Below, in pieces: positions 54,495 through 64,000 of a DNA stretch of 64,000 nt. Below the pieces are notes generated by a model. The model did not search any database and was not told the DNA's origin. It saw only the letters and a program-made list of their open reading frames with translations. Positions within the stretch are counted from its first letter, which is position 1. Each line of letters starts with the position of its first letter. The stretch is from Pegoplata infirma (lineage: Eukaryota; Arthropoda; Insecta; Diptera; Anthomyiidae), in NCBI GenBank assembly GCA_963921195.1, contig OY992540.1:43485890-43549889 (forward strand). The letters run 5' to 3'. The translations under genes and the position numbers were made by a program.

Positions 54495-55060
54495 AACCAA
54501 GTGTCATTCTAGCGGAAAAGTTTTGGTTATCAGGAATCCATTCCTTCCATAGAAACTTCTATATTTCACTGGTGGTTTGAAAAAAAGGGATGTGTTGGAG
54601 CTGTGGTTAACTGCCAGGACTGAGTTTGCAAGAATCATATAAACTTCCTGGAACCAAGTGTTATTCTAGTGCAAAATGACTAGTAAGCAGGAATCAACTA
54701 CTTCTATTAAACCTTCCATTTTTTTCGTGGATGGTTTAAATTCCTTCCATAGAAACTTATATATTTCACTGGTGGTTTGAAAATAGAAGGATGTGTTGGA
54801 GCTGTTGTTAACTGTCTGGACTGAGATTGCAAGAATCAGATAAACTTCCTGGAACCAAGTGTTATTCTAGTGGTAAATGACTGGTTATTAGGAATCACCT
54901 AATTTTATTAAACCTTAAATTTTTTCGTGGATGGTTTAAAAATGGATGGATGTGTTGGAGCTGGAGTAAGTAAGGAAACTAAGAGTAAGGAAACCAAGTG
55001 TCATTCTGAGGGACAAGTGCTAGTTAGTAGGACTCCACTTCTCTTATAGAACCTTTCGAT
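54495..55060 (+). repeat. Tandem repeats derived from a LINE RNase H start
   Basis: AACCAAGTGTYATTCT recurs at 54495, 54652, 54853 and 54992 (periods 157, 201 and 139 bp). Between copies the DNA reads FFVDGLKMDGCVGAG, LPGT and similar, that is, the FFTDGSK...GVGAG..KLPGTxSVF beginning of a LINE RNase H. Units share TTTCACTGGTGGTTTGAAAA and GATGTGTTGGAGCTG. The repeats are frame-broken, so this is a DNA-level array, not protein repeats. Confidence 0.65.
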
Positions 55061-55439
55061 GCTAATTCCGAAACTGGTTTCCAAGTTTTTCTAAAAACTA
55101 TGGTCAATGTTCTCAAAAAAAGTATTGTGGATTTTTTAAATATTTTTTTGTGAACATTTTGGATGCGTCTGGGATCTGACCATTCGTTTTTCAATTAACC
55201 TTTCGACGCTGATTCTGAAACTTATTTTTAAATTTTCCTATTATGTCAGACTTTTGAGAGAATTGAGAAATCGCAAACAAAAGCTCTCGAAAATGCCCAA
55301 CTACACGTTTTATGTAATCTTTGACCTCAATTTTCTCAAAAACCTGGCATGATGGAAGAAAATGGAAACCGGATTTGGAATCAGCATCGAACAACTTGTT
55401 GATTTTCACGTAGTAATCTTTCACCGTGTATCTTATATC

Positions 55440-55745
55440 GTGACTACTGGGGGTAAGTGCATCAAAAGATCATTGGAAAGATTAACTTTAAGGATCTGAT
55501 AGAATCAAGAAAATGGTACAGGAAGTGTTTCAGAGTCTTCACATCATCTTCATCGATACTACTTTATGTGAGGCTGGTTAGATAATGTTTGTTGATCTTC
55601 ACTTAATCTTCCACCCTGCATCTTCTTCCGTAACTACTAGGGTAAAGTACATCGGAAAGATTAACTTTAAGTATCTCATTGAATCAAGGAAATGGTAGAG
55701 GAAGTGTTTGATTGTCTTCACTCCCTTTTCATACATATTGCTTCA
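55440..55745 (+). repeat. Tandem duplication, about 170 bp
   Basis: GGAAAGATTAACTTTAAG with TGAATCAAG/GAATCAAGAAAATGGTA and GGAAGTGTTT then GTCTTCA occurs at 55475-55545 and 55650-55725. No coding evidence. Confidence 0.55.
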
Positions 55746-55799
55746 TCAGAGGCTGTTGAGATCCGAGAGATCGGAAAAATCATGCAACTTCACGAAACA

Positions 55800-57267
55800 C
55801 AAAAAATCAAGTTTCGGTCTAGCTTAGACTACACATGTTCGTTCAGTTTCAAATCTAACCTCGAAAGTTTGCTTTCAATCTTGACTCACGAAAAAAAATT
55901 TCAGGTCATATTCATTTTCAGCCTCTTTAATCCGATTGGAAGCGTTTGTAAACAATTAAAATAAATTTCTGCAGTGCCATTAATTTCAATTAATTGAAAT
56001 ATCTGGTCAACCTAATTAAACTACGCGAATGAAAGAAAGAACATTCATAAAGAATTATATCGTATAAGTTATAGTAAGAAGTACTATGTGTAGTACTCGC
56101 GCGTATAAGGCGGTATATTGTATAGTATTGAATAGAATTTCGTATGGGCGAGGATGGATAGCCAGCTATAGAGCTTGCTAGATAGATTGTTTGTACGCTA
56201 TATGTAGTGTACTTGTTTGCTGGCTAGTTCGATGGATGGATAGAAATTATTTTTGTGTTTTTTTTTTTTTATAAGTGTGTATAGTAGATAGATGATGGTA
56301 GGTTGGTTAAAGTATGAGCACGAGTACGTCTGACGGACGGACATTTTGGACGGACAACTGTGATGTTGTTGTTTTTATTGTACGAGTAGTTGTAGTAGAA
56401 TTTGTTTATTTTTTTTTTTTTTGTTGTTTCTTCTGTGTGTTTCTTCTCGTCTCAGGTCTTATGTTCTGTGTGCTTTACGACGGAGAAGGCCAAACGATTA
56501 GTTAGCTGTCTGTTGATACATCGTCGTGTTAGTATGAGTTCAATAATCAGAGTGAGAAGTAGTTAAGTTAAGCGAGAAAAGGTAGAGCACTATATTTTTA
56601 CAAAAAAAAAAATAAAAAAAAAAAAATTAAAAATATTATAAGAATATACAAAAAAAAAAAAGAACAACTAACCGTCGGACGGTTAGAAAGAATTGAAATA
56701 AAATGAAGAGTGATCATTAATTGTAAACAAAATATAAATAATCTCAAAAGAATCGTAAGAAACGAACCGGTGCACCATCACTCGCTCTAGCTCTGACGTG
56801 TGAACATTATTTAAAATTATTTTTAAATAGTATTATAAATAAATTTAGAAAAACATTTTGAAAATAATTGATCAGAACTATTTTTGGATTAAACAACAGC
56901 AACAACATGATTAATAAAGAACAACATCAATGAATTTTTAATACACAAAAAAAATTTAAACAAATAAAAAAACAATAAATTTTAAACAAATTTTTTATCG
57001 TTTTGTATATTATTACAGAAAAATAAACAACAAAATTAATAATAATAATAAAAATAAATTTTAACAAAGTGCCAAAATTTCTAAACAAGATAAAAACCAC
57101 CTTTTTTTTAATAATTTTTTAATTGATCTCTTCTAATGTTTTTGAAATTCCTCTATCATTTAAGAGTTCCTAAATTTTGAAAATTAAAGTGTTTTAAATT
57201 TGAAAATTTAAATTTGAAATTCCTAAGTGTTATTTATAATTTTATGCAATAATTTGTTTAACATAGC
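55800..57267 (+). promoter_or_regulatory. 5' flank and probable 5' UTR of the 57268 gene
   Basis: It is free of dispersed elements, with opa-poor A-rich DNA, a TGTTG/TTTTTTG stretch (56365-56430) and a long A/AAT-rich leader from about 56600. An in-frame TAA at 57259-57261 closes the coding frame just upstream of the ATG. No Inr+DPE pair as good as the one at 24924 was found, so the transcription start is not placed. Confidence 0.4.
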
Positions 57268-58556
57268 ATGTCAAATGATGAATTCAAAATATCTTTAGTC
57301 AATAATATCCATCATCATTATCAGCAGCAACATTATTATTTTGGTTATTCCCCAAACTATTCGTACAACAACGTAAATCCAACAGTATTTTCAGCATTAC
57401 GAAGTGATAAAAATTTAACATCATCATCATCACCAAATTCAAAAATCAAAACGGATGATGTTAATAATAACTTTAACGATAAAATTAAAAAACAACATCT
57501 TACAATAAATTCCCAAACAAGGCCTATGAATTTGATAACTAATAATAATAATAATAATACGGGTTTGGATTTAAGTCATTCCATAAGAAAACAATTTTCT
57601 TCTTACTGTGCCACAGAAACACTACCGACGAAATCTAATCACAATAACTCATATGCCTCGTCACCTTCTTCCTCTACCTCACCCTCAATAGACGTTGAAA
57701 ACGACGACGACGACGTCGAGGAAGAAGACATTCATAGTGATCGTATAATGTCCCCTGTAAGCATTCCTTCACATCAACAAAAGTCTATATTAGCGGATTC
57801 AAGAACGAGTAGTCAAAATTCTTTAAGCAATATGGAATTAACAGCTGGTTCCCTGCCCTCGGGTTTCTCATTAAACTATCAACAGCTGTATGCCAATAAT
57901 GCAGCTCTTTATGGAGCTCCTGTTATGTTCTCGGGTGCCATACATGCTGCTCATGCCTCCTATATGGCAGGTTTGCCATTACATTCGGCTTTATCACCCA
58001 ACGAAAGTTATCTAAAGGCTATACAAGCGGCTGCCTGTGGCATATATAGTCCTACTGCCTTAGCTCCACCACCACCACCACCTCCCACGGTTAATCCTAG
58101 CTTAATATCTCATAAATCTTCTACTATGCATAATTCCTCAGCCTCAATGATGGCGCTGGCGCCTTCTTCGTTAACTTTGGGGATTTCAAAATCACCTCAG
58201 CATCATCAACAATATTCACCAAATATTGTTAATAGTAGAATTTCGGAAGTTGAACAACAGCAGCAGCACCATCCGCAGCAACAACAACAGCAACAACCGA
58301 AAAAGGATTATCTTGCCCCGCCGCCAACAATAGCAACATCATCAGTTACTACAACGACGAGATTAAGTACCAGCGCTAACAGTTCGGGCACCTACCTGAA
58401 TGATAAAGTGAATGAACGTTTATCGAATGTTGACGCAACAAAAGATTCACATTTCAAAGTGCCAAATGGTAAAGAAGGTTCGCTAAAACATCGCATTTTA
58501 AGACCACCAAGCAATAGTGATTGTTCAGCGGAGTTTAGCAAAATACCTACAATGAG
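57268..58556 (+). CDS. First coding exon of a probable transcription factor
   Basis: The exon has 429 codons plus 2 nt, opening at ATG 57268 (A at -3; in-frame TAA nine bases upstream), and is the only long frame here. It encodes a low-complexity regulatory-type N-terminus: His/Gln/Tyr-rich residues 11-30, Asn run 92-97, TGLDLSHSIRKQ (98-109, an LDLS box of the kind that can bind the CtBP co-repressor), and a Ser-rich then acidic block DVENDDDDVEEED (141-153). Then follow an Ala/Gly/Tyr segment (LYGAPVMFSGAIHAAHASYM, about 214-233), a Pro run, two Gln/His tracts (about 327-343) and, near the end, FKVPNGKEGSLKHRILRPP. No DNA-binding domain is present in this exon; it must lie downstream. A bZIP of the giant/PAR type is one guess, not shown by the sequence. 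The frame stops one codon past the donor, so the exon ends at 58556 in phase 2. Confidence 0.85.
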
Positions 58557-58564
58557 GTAAGTAC
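58557..58564 (+). other. Splice donor AG|GTAAGTAC
   Basis: The coding exon ends in ATGAG and continues GTAAGTACAT, an essentially perfect fly 5' splice site. Reading through gives an immediate in-frame stop (TAA 58558-58560), which supports splicing here. No acceptor followed by a convincing coding exon is visible before 64000, so the intron is longer than 5.4 kb. Confidence 0.8.
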
Positions 58565-58849
58565 ATATTTTTAACTATTAATTATATTAAACCGCCATGA
58601 ATAGGAATACATGAAGTAGATAGATTTTGACCTCCTGATTCCAAGTCTGCCGTTTTATATTAGAAAAGGCACTGTGACCGATTGGATATTTTGTGCAGCC
58701 TAATATGTTGGGGATTTTAATAAAGCCAAGCGTCTTAATTGGCCTGAATTCCTATATGTCAATTTGAGCTAATAAATCTCCCCCTAGATGTCGATTTCGT
58801 TTGCCATTGATCTCGGACAATCACAAAGGATATGCTCTGCCATTTCGGC

Positions 58850-59320
58850 GTCAATTTGGGCCGGCACTGCGACCTACATATCAGAACCTGAATCAGACAT
58901 ATCAGAATCAGATATATCAGAATCAGACATATCAGAATCTGAATTTGTCAACCACTGGAACCACTGTTCGGAATAGCGGTAGGCAAAAAGATTTAGCACT
59001 CCATCCCCTGGGGTATTTACACCATTTACAGAGGTAATTCGTAAAAGATCAATTGTAATTCGAAGATTTAACTTGTAATTCGAAGATTCCATTTGTAATT
59101 CGAAGATTCCATTTGTAATTCGAAGATTCTACTTGTAATTCAAAGATTCTACTTGTAATTCGAAGATGGAGTGCTAAATCTTTTTGCCTACCGCTATTCC
59201 GAACAGTGGTTCCAGTGGTTGACAAATTCAGATTCTGATATGTCTGATTCTGATATGTCTGATTCTGATATGTCTGATTCAGGTTCTGATATGTAGGTCG
59301 CAGTGCCGGCCCAAATTGAC
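58850..59320. repeat. Near-perfect inverted repeat, 156-bp arms
   Basis: The left arm 58850-59005 and right arm 59165-59320 are reverse complements over all 156 positions with a single difference (T58913 against G59257, which is a G-U wobble in a plus-strand transcript). The 159-bp spacer is mostly a 21-bp tandem repeat. Each arm contains a 15-bp sub-repeat (ATATCAGAATCAGAC, about four units). Starts about 290 bp inside the intron. Confidence 0.93.
59037..59165. repeat. 21-bp minisatellite in the hairpin loop
   Basis: Six units of TTGTAATTCGAAGATTCYA type, tandem, with the first unit TTCGTAAAAGATCAA. Same repeat as 34375-34670 and 27935-27990 but much less diverged. Confidence 0.88.
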
Positions 59321-59940
59321 CTTATGGGTCTTATATGCCAAGATCTATAAATTTAATTCAAACTCTGTTCAATGTTCTTAATGACCATTATAATAGAGGA
59401 TGGAGAAGCTAGCTTTATATCCGCAGAATTAAGCAATTCCCTATCTAAGAACCGTCTTCTGGTCCTACAAATTGGATTGCATTGGAATAGCAGTTTCGGT
59501 TTAAACTCCCAAGAAGACAACGCTTGAAGTGCTGCCTGGCTATCAGAGAAAATTGAAATATGAGTACCCTTAATACCCTTTGCAATAATAACTATAGCGC
59601 ATATTATAATAGCCAGAATATCAGCCTGAAAAACTGTAGGCCACCTACCCATTGGTTCGGAAATCTGCGTGTTCGGACCGTAGGCACCAGCTCCCACTTC
59701 AGAGGTCATTATAAGCTGGACAGGATCTTCCCGCCCCTGTTATGCCAATGCAGGCCAGACGATAAACTTTGTCCAGTATAGGTCTTGCCTTACCCTGTTC
59801 TACCTTTGGCCACTTAACTAAAGCGGCATAAGTGATCATTGGTCTTACGTTCGCAACAAATAACCAATATATTATGTGAAGCTTAAGCCCCATGTTCTTC
59901 TAAGTTTTCTTCTAGTAGTTTTTTTTTGTTGTATTGTTTA

Positions 59941-60143
59941 AGGGTACTTTTCACTATCACACATTTCCATTATACAAGCGTAATTTCACCATGTTAGCGA
60001 AATATTTTTTTAAAAAATTTGGCCAGAAATTGTTCACTTATTAGATACGACTAGGTTTCAATCAAAAGAGAATCCAAAAATCTTTAGGAAGTTGGTAAAT
60101 TTTGATGTGTATAATGGAAAAGTGTGATAGTGGAAAGTACCCT
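59941..60143. mobile_element. PIF/Harbinger-like MITE H1, 203 bp, second copy
   Basis: The ends AGGGTACTTTTCACTATCAC and the inverse of AGGGTACTTTCCACTATCAC are flanked by TTA (59938-59940, 60144-60146). The same length as, and inverted relative to, the copy at 20594-20796; sits in the LINE E-like RT thumb. Confidence 0.88.
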
Positions 60144-60250
60144 TTAGATGAGGAGTCCATGTAAGAGATTTGTCAAGAGTAATCCCTAAATATTTTACTT
60201 ACTTCAGGCATAGTTAGGTTAACCGTCCTTATCAGAGTCGTTTTAGTTGG

Positions 60251-61640
60251 ATCTGTTGCATCCGATCAGAGCTCTTTGGCGCATGCCAACTACAGACTGT
60301 TATCATAAGATCGCCAAACTGATATCGCAGACTGATATCACGGTGAAGGCTATAGAACACACCCTTGAGGGCAGCCTCTTTCTTAGCATGACCTTCTTAA
60401 TAGCATCGTAAGATGTTTGGTCTGCCTTCAAAATATTTTCTATAGCGTGTCGTTTTAAGATATTTGCATTTGAATATTAAATGCACAGTTAATTTTGCAA
60501 TTTTTGGGTCTCCCCTGTAGCGTAATATTAAGTTTCTCTTATAAAAAAGGACTGGATTTTATATAAAATGCACCCCGTAATTTTAAATCGGTAAGCCAAA
60601 ACTTTACAGCACTTTACCTTTTCGAAATATTCGCATTTGATAATATATAAAACCTCTTTTTTTTGTTATCAAAATATGTCTTGATTTCAAATCTCTTCAA
60701 GGTTCCAAATATGGCATTCAAATTTTTCTACAGCGTGTCGTTTTTGAAAATGTTCGCGATTGAAAATCGCGAACATTTGTGAACTTATTCATTATAATTG
60801 AAACAAATATTTGAAACGCGAATATCTCGAAAAGGAAACATGCTAAGAAAATTTTGCATTTCTGATATGGAATCACTAGGTTCATTTTATATAAACTTAA
60901 GTCCTAATTTTCGGAAGCAGTTCGTAACAGTTGAGTATCAAAAAGTGAAGAATTTGAAACATTTAGGCTGCATTACTCTATGCTCCGTTATAAAATAGCT
61001 CTCCGTTAAACTTAAATTTTTCATACCAATTTTGACATAAGGCTCCGTTAAATCGACAGTTAGCAGCTAACTGGGCATTGAGTACTCCGCCCTTAGATGG
61101 CAGATTTGAAATCAGGTGACCAAGATCCAGTAAGATGTTTTACTGTCGGACAGTGTTATCTATAAAATTCATATTTTTTTTAGGGAAAAGTAATACCAAA
61201 TTTTGTAAAGAATTGTCGTTACACAAAATACGTGTGTCGTAACACTTTGAAAATCTAAATGCTGCCAAACATTTATTGGTGGCTTAAATGTATTGACTTC
61301 TGCATTTAGTTTATTCTACTTCCCACTTACAATTTTAAAAAGTTAATTTCTGCATACCAAATGTGCGATGTTTTTCGGTTCAAGGTGTTTATGGTTGTAA
61401 AAATTTAAAAAAAAAATAAAAAATTTAATTATAAAATTCTAGCCGTTCTTAATCTAAACCATTTTAAGGTGTTATTCGATTGATTAAAATTCGAAAATTT
61501 TATTTAAAAAATTAATCTAAACCGTTTTGGACCTTAGATCCACATATTCGAGGGTAGCCATTAAATCTTTGTACAGACTCCGAAAATATGAAGCATTACA
61601 TGGACACTTCAATTGTTTAACAGGCTTTCTGAGCTTTGTC
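60251..61640. other. Intron DNA with a short perfect hairpin
   Basis: No gene. A 13-bp perfect stem AATGTTCGCGATT/AATCGCGAACATT with a 3-nt loop lies at 60749-60777. Motifs like TATTCGCATTTGA recur at about 60464, 60620 and 60820. MITE H2 is at 60966-61092. Confidence 0.4.
60966..61092. mobile_element. PIF/Harbinger-like MITE H2, 127 bp
   Basis: The ends GGCTGCATTACTCTATG and the inverse of GGGCGGAGTACTCAATG are flanked by TTA (60963-60965, 61093-61095). Same length as 22835-22961, inverted. Confidence 0.85.
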
Positions 61641-64000
61641 TAATGTTTGCAATGACCTTAGACAGTATGACGCCTTGCATAGAGTTTAGTAGGAAATTCA
61701 GTGTGAACTTTTCGAAAAGAGAAGACTGGTGCGTTCCAGGTAAACTTTTTTAGAATTTACTGTGACTGGAAAGACCTTTGCGGGGAGTTTATTCCACATA
61801 TCGCTAGTTCGACCGAGAAAAGAATTTTCTCTGTAATGCACCGTGCGATACATTGGACAATCAACAACTAACGGGTGTGATATGCTGGGTTCGCCTATCT
61901 CAGGTGAACACTTACCGTGGAAATACAAATAAAACAAGTAAAAAAGTTAAATTCGGCCTTGCCGAATGTAGTTACACCCTCCACAATTTCAAAAAGATTA
62001 TTGCAACCAACTTTATTTAAAAGGAAATTACTTTGGAAAAAAAAAATTGAAAAAAAATTTCCGCGAAAAAAAATTTAAAAAAAAAACGCGATTTTTTTGT
62101 CTAAAAATATGTTCTTACTTGTCTAAATACCATTTGTTGTTCAATTATGCTCACATATGTCAACCAGAAGCCGAATTAAAGCAATTTGTATTTTTAGGTT
62201 ATGTTGAATGTACTCAAAATTTTTTAGGTGTGCTTACATTTTTGTTCATAACTTTTGAACCGCTGAACCGATATCGCTCAAATGCAATACCAAACTTCTC
62301 GGGAGAACTTCCAATATATATGTTAAGTTTCAGTCATCTCTGTGCAATATTTTGTCCGCGAGAGCATTTTCCACAGACAGACAGACGGACAGACAGACAG
62401 ACGAACATCGCTAGAATGTCTTAAAATCAATCGGGCATCATGAATATATATACTTTATGGGGTCCCAGACCGATATTTCGATGAGTTACAAACGGAATGA
62501 CAAACTTATATATACCCTCTATCACTAAGTGTAGGGTATAAAAAATTATTCACAACCCACATTCCACCGATGATCCAATGAGTCAATAGAGCTACTACCT
62601 ACTGTCATTGATGAGCTTCAACGCACTCCTTTGCACCCGATCCAGAACCTTCAAGAAAGACCTTGAAGAACCTGCCCAGATATGGAAAAGTTTTATTCCA
62701 TTTTCGGTCAGATATTGGCGGTATATATAGTGAGGAGATCAGACGAAGTGATGTAATTCTTGCAACGTTTTAAGAATCTAAGACACTTGAATGCTTCTTT
62801 TGACACTTGAAAAACATTATGGTTCCAAGAAACATCACATTGTATGTTCATGCCTAGAATATCACCCATTTATTCAGATAACGATGATTCCACAATCCTT
62901 CTGTGGGTCAACATACAACGTTTGGTCTTACGAGAATTAAAATCGACCCTATTCGCAAGACCTCACTCGGAGATCATTGTAAGATTATGGATAAGTGTGT
63001 CATTCATGGTCTTCCTCATAGCTTCCACTCCAAGAAGGCTTGGTCAATGATTAATGAAAACTAATTAATCATCTGCGAAAGAATAGATAGGATAAGAAGT
63101 TTGACCAAGAAGGTCGTTAAGAAAAAGTGTAGGATAAAAGCAGAACCTTGTGGTACCCCTAAATTCAATTCATTCAAATAATCCCATGAGAACTCATCTA
63201 TAACAACATGTATAGAGCGGTCTCTGACAAATCTTGATATAAATCGAGAGAAATCATTACCTACACCAAACGCCAAAAGCTTCGAAACGAGTGCACTATG
63301 CCACATACGATCAAACGCCTTGGAAATATCTAAAGCAATCACTTTGCTCTCACCAAATTTGTGAATAGAACGACTCCAACGTTATGAGAGGAATATTAAC
63401 AGGTCTCCAGTAGAACAACTTCTACAAAAGCCATACTGTTGATTGCACAAAAGTGAATTAGACTTTAGAAAATTTACCAGGTAGTAATTAATCATGCTCT
63501 CAGTGACTTTCGAGAGTGTAAAGCAAATTGCTATTGGGCGGTAGTTTTCAGGGTTTAAAGCCACACCCTTTAATGGGATTGGCTGGACGTTGGCAAGAGG
63601 GAAAAACTCCTACCCGGAATGAGTAGCTAAATAATGTTGCCAAAGGACGAGACAACGATAAAGTACCCTGCTTGAGGTTCATAGTCGTTATACCTTCCGG
63701 CCCCGGGCACTTATTGTTAAACAACTTTTAGTTCTTTTATTTCTTGGCGATTGTGCCCCACCCTCTTGGCGAATGTGGCCAATAGATGGGCAGTTTCGTC
63801 AATTTGGGTTCCTTTAAAAATTAAAAAAAAAAATAATCAAATGCAAACAAATATGTGCCCCTCTCTATCTTATGTATTCCTTACAAACATGTCAGCAAAA
63901 GGTTAGATCTATGAATATTTGGTCATTTATTATAAGGATTAGAATAGATGAACTTGTATTATTTTTTACTCTTTTAACAAATGTTGTACCTCGCGGAGCA
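61640..64000 (-). pseudogene. LINE F ORF2, split by a Helentron-like element, runs off the window
   Basis: The minus strand from 64000: the pre-RT region (63990-63700); RT fingers NPENYRPIAICFTLSKVTES and NYYLVNFLKSNSLLCNQQYG (63560-63430); the catalytic region MIALDISKAFDRMWHSALVS, FISRFVRDRSIHVVIDEFSW and LNLGVPQGSAF (63342-63120). The FADD box is lost (LSQMIN). The thumb and a VQRSALKLI-type stretch follow (62950-62560). After the element at 61934-62541, the C-terminus is FHGKCSPEIGEPSISHPLVV, then TVHYRENSFLGRTSDMWNKL (61937-61740). CR1/jockey-like. Some long frames survive, so this is among the younger F copies, but it is still broken. Confidence 0.85.
61934..62541 (+). mobile_element. 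Helentron/mini-me-like element, best complete copy
   Basis: The head is ACAAGTAAAAAAGTTAAATT with the hairpin ATTCGGC-CTT-GCCGAAT and ACACCCTCCAC. The body holds ATAACTTTTGAACCGC and CCGATATCGCTCAAAT. It has a (GACA)n microsatellite (62373-62402), the core TTTATGGGGTCCCAGACC (62455-62472), and a tail ACTTATATATACCCTCTATC then CACTAAGTGTAGGGTATA (62524-62541). It lies inside LINE F: the reading SLDHRWNVGC before it continues as FYLYFHGKC after it. Frames inside are not genes. Confidence 0.75.

Larger units (their letters stand above)
58670..60250 (-). pseudogene. LINE E-like remnant in the intron, split three ways
   Basis: On the minus strand: 60250-60144 a YLGITLDKSLTWTPHL-like RT stretch (frameshifted); then MITE H1; 59940-59700 the thumb (WGLKLHIIYWLFVANVRPMI, TYAALVKWPKVEQ, CIGITGAG). 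59709-59353 is RNase H with TSEVGAGAYG, VFQADILAIIICA and SIFSDSQAALQAL. 58875-58780 is the C-terminus, with DAEMAEHILCDCPRS, a Cys/His box. The last two parts are separated by the inverted repeat 58850-59320, which duplicates about 22 bp of the C-terminus. All intronic and inactive. Confidence 0.75.

Noticed and set aside
58788..59092. Ser/Asp repeat proteins on both strands
   Set aside because: Translation of the 15-bp sub-repeats inside the inverted-repeat arms; both strands give similar SD/SE text because of the symmetry.
1..64000. CRISPR arrays, rRNA, tRNA genes
   Set aside because: No regularly spaced identical repeats with unique spacers and no cloverleaf or rRNA-like segment was seen; the genome is eukaryotic.

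Overview
The window looks like nuclear DNA of a calyptrate-type fly (blow-fly, house-fly or flesh-fly kin). It is AT-rich, has CAA/CAG ('opa') and GACA/GACG microsatellites, Drosophila-style core-promoter motifs, and layer upon layer of decayed transposable elements. The species cannot be fixed from the sequence alone. There is no bacterial, phage or CRISPR content.

One cellular gene is convincing: a 1,289-nt first coding exon at 57268-58556 (+). It encodes a Gln/Asn/Ser-rich protein with a short acidic block and an LDLS motif, read here as the N-terminus of a transcription factor. It runs straight into a GTAAGT donor, so the rest of the protein lies beyond an intron that fills the window from 58557 to at least its end. 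An Inr+DPE core promoter is visible at 24924-24958 (+), far upstream. Several gene-poor, low-repeat stretches (3.9-5.2, 9.8-11.1, 24.7-26.2, 29.5-30.9, 41.0-41.9, 50.4-51.3 and 55.8-57.3 kb) look like flanking, intronic or UTR DNA of this or a neighbouring gene.

Most of the rest is LINE debris, named here by letter. A, B, C, D and E carry RNase H or a Cys-rich C-terminus (I/R1/LOA-like group). F has no RNase H (CR1/jockey-like). G is a jockey-like RT fragment, and R is RTE-like. All are broken by stops, frameshifts and 5' truncations. A: 7531-9810(-), 11138-13140(-, tandem), 16266-16574(-), 19785-21945(+), 28190-28870(-), 39436-40041(+). B: 6841-7530(+), 21950-24735(-). C: 26200-27130(-), 39381-40870(+), 46007-49508(+), 51420-52525(+). 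F: 28870-29510, 30940-31370, 36580-36885 and 38436-39380(+); 45737-50010 and 61640-64000(-).

On top of these sit DNA elements whose ends and target-site duplications (TSDs) can be read directly. They include hAT-like elements (2017-2570, 22236-23265, 46045-48041, probably 310-1541); PIF/Harbinger-like MITEs with TTA/TAA duplications (580-697, 20594-20796, 22835-22961, 48242-48427, 59941-60143, 60966-61092); MITEs with CACT or CACAGAG ends; foldbacks; and mini-me/DINE-1/Helentron-like elements with conserved hairpin ends but different interiors (2649-3222, 44149-45111, 61934-62541; related 863-1300, 5440-5942, 6112-6670, 42763-43024). Nesting gives relative ages. At 46 kb a hAT-like element lies in LINE C, which lies in LINE F, with both duplications preserved.

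The most unusual signals are a near-perfect 156-bp inverted repeat in the intron just downstream of the exon (58850-59320); a ~1-kb foldback inside the 2-kb hAT-like element (46806-47812); several 50-82-bp 'micro' retro-insertions with their own TSDs; a minisatellite whose every unit contains a perfect palindrome (32328-33120); and LINE 3' ends and RNase H segments turned into tandem arrays (11138-13140, 54495-55060).
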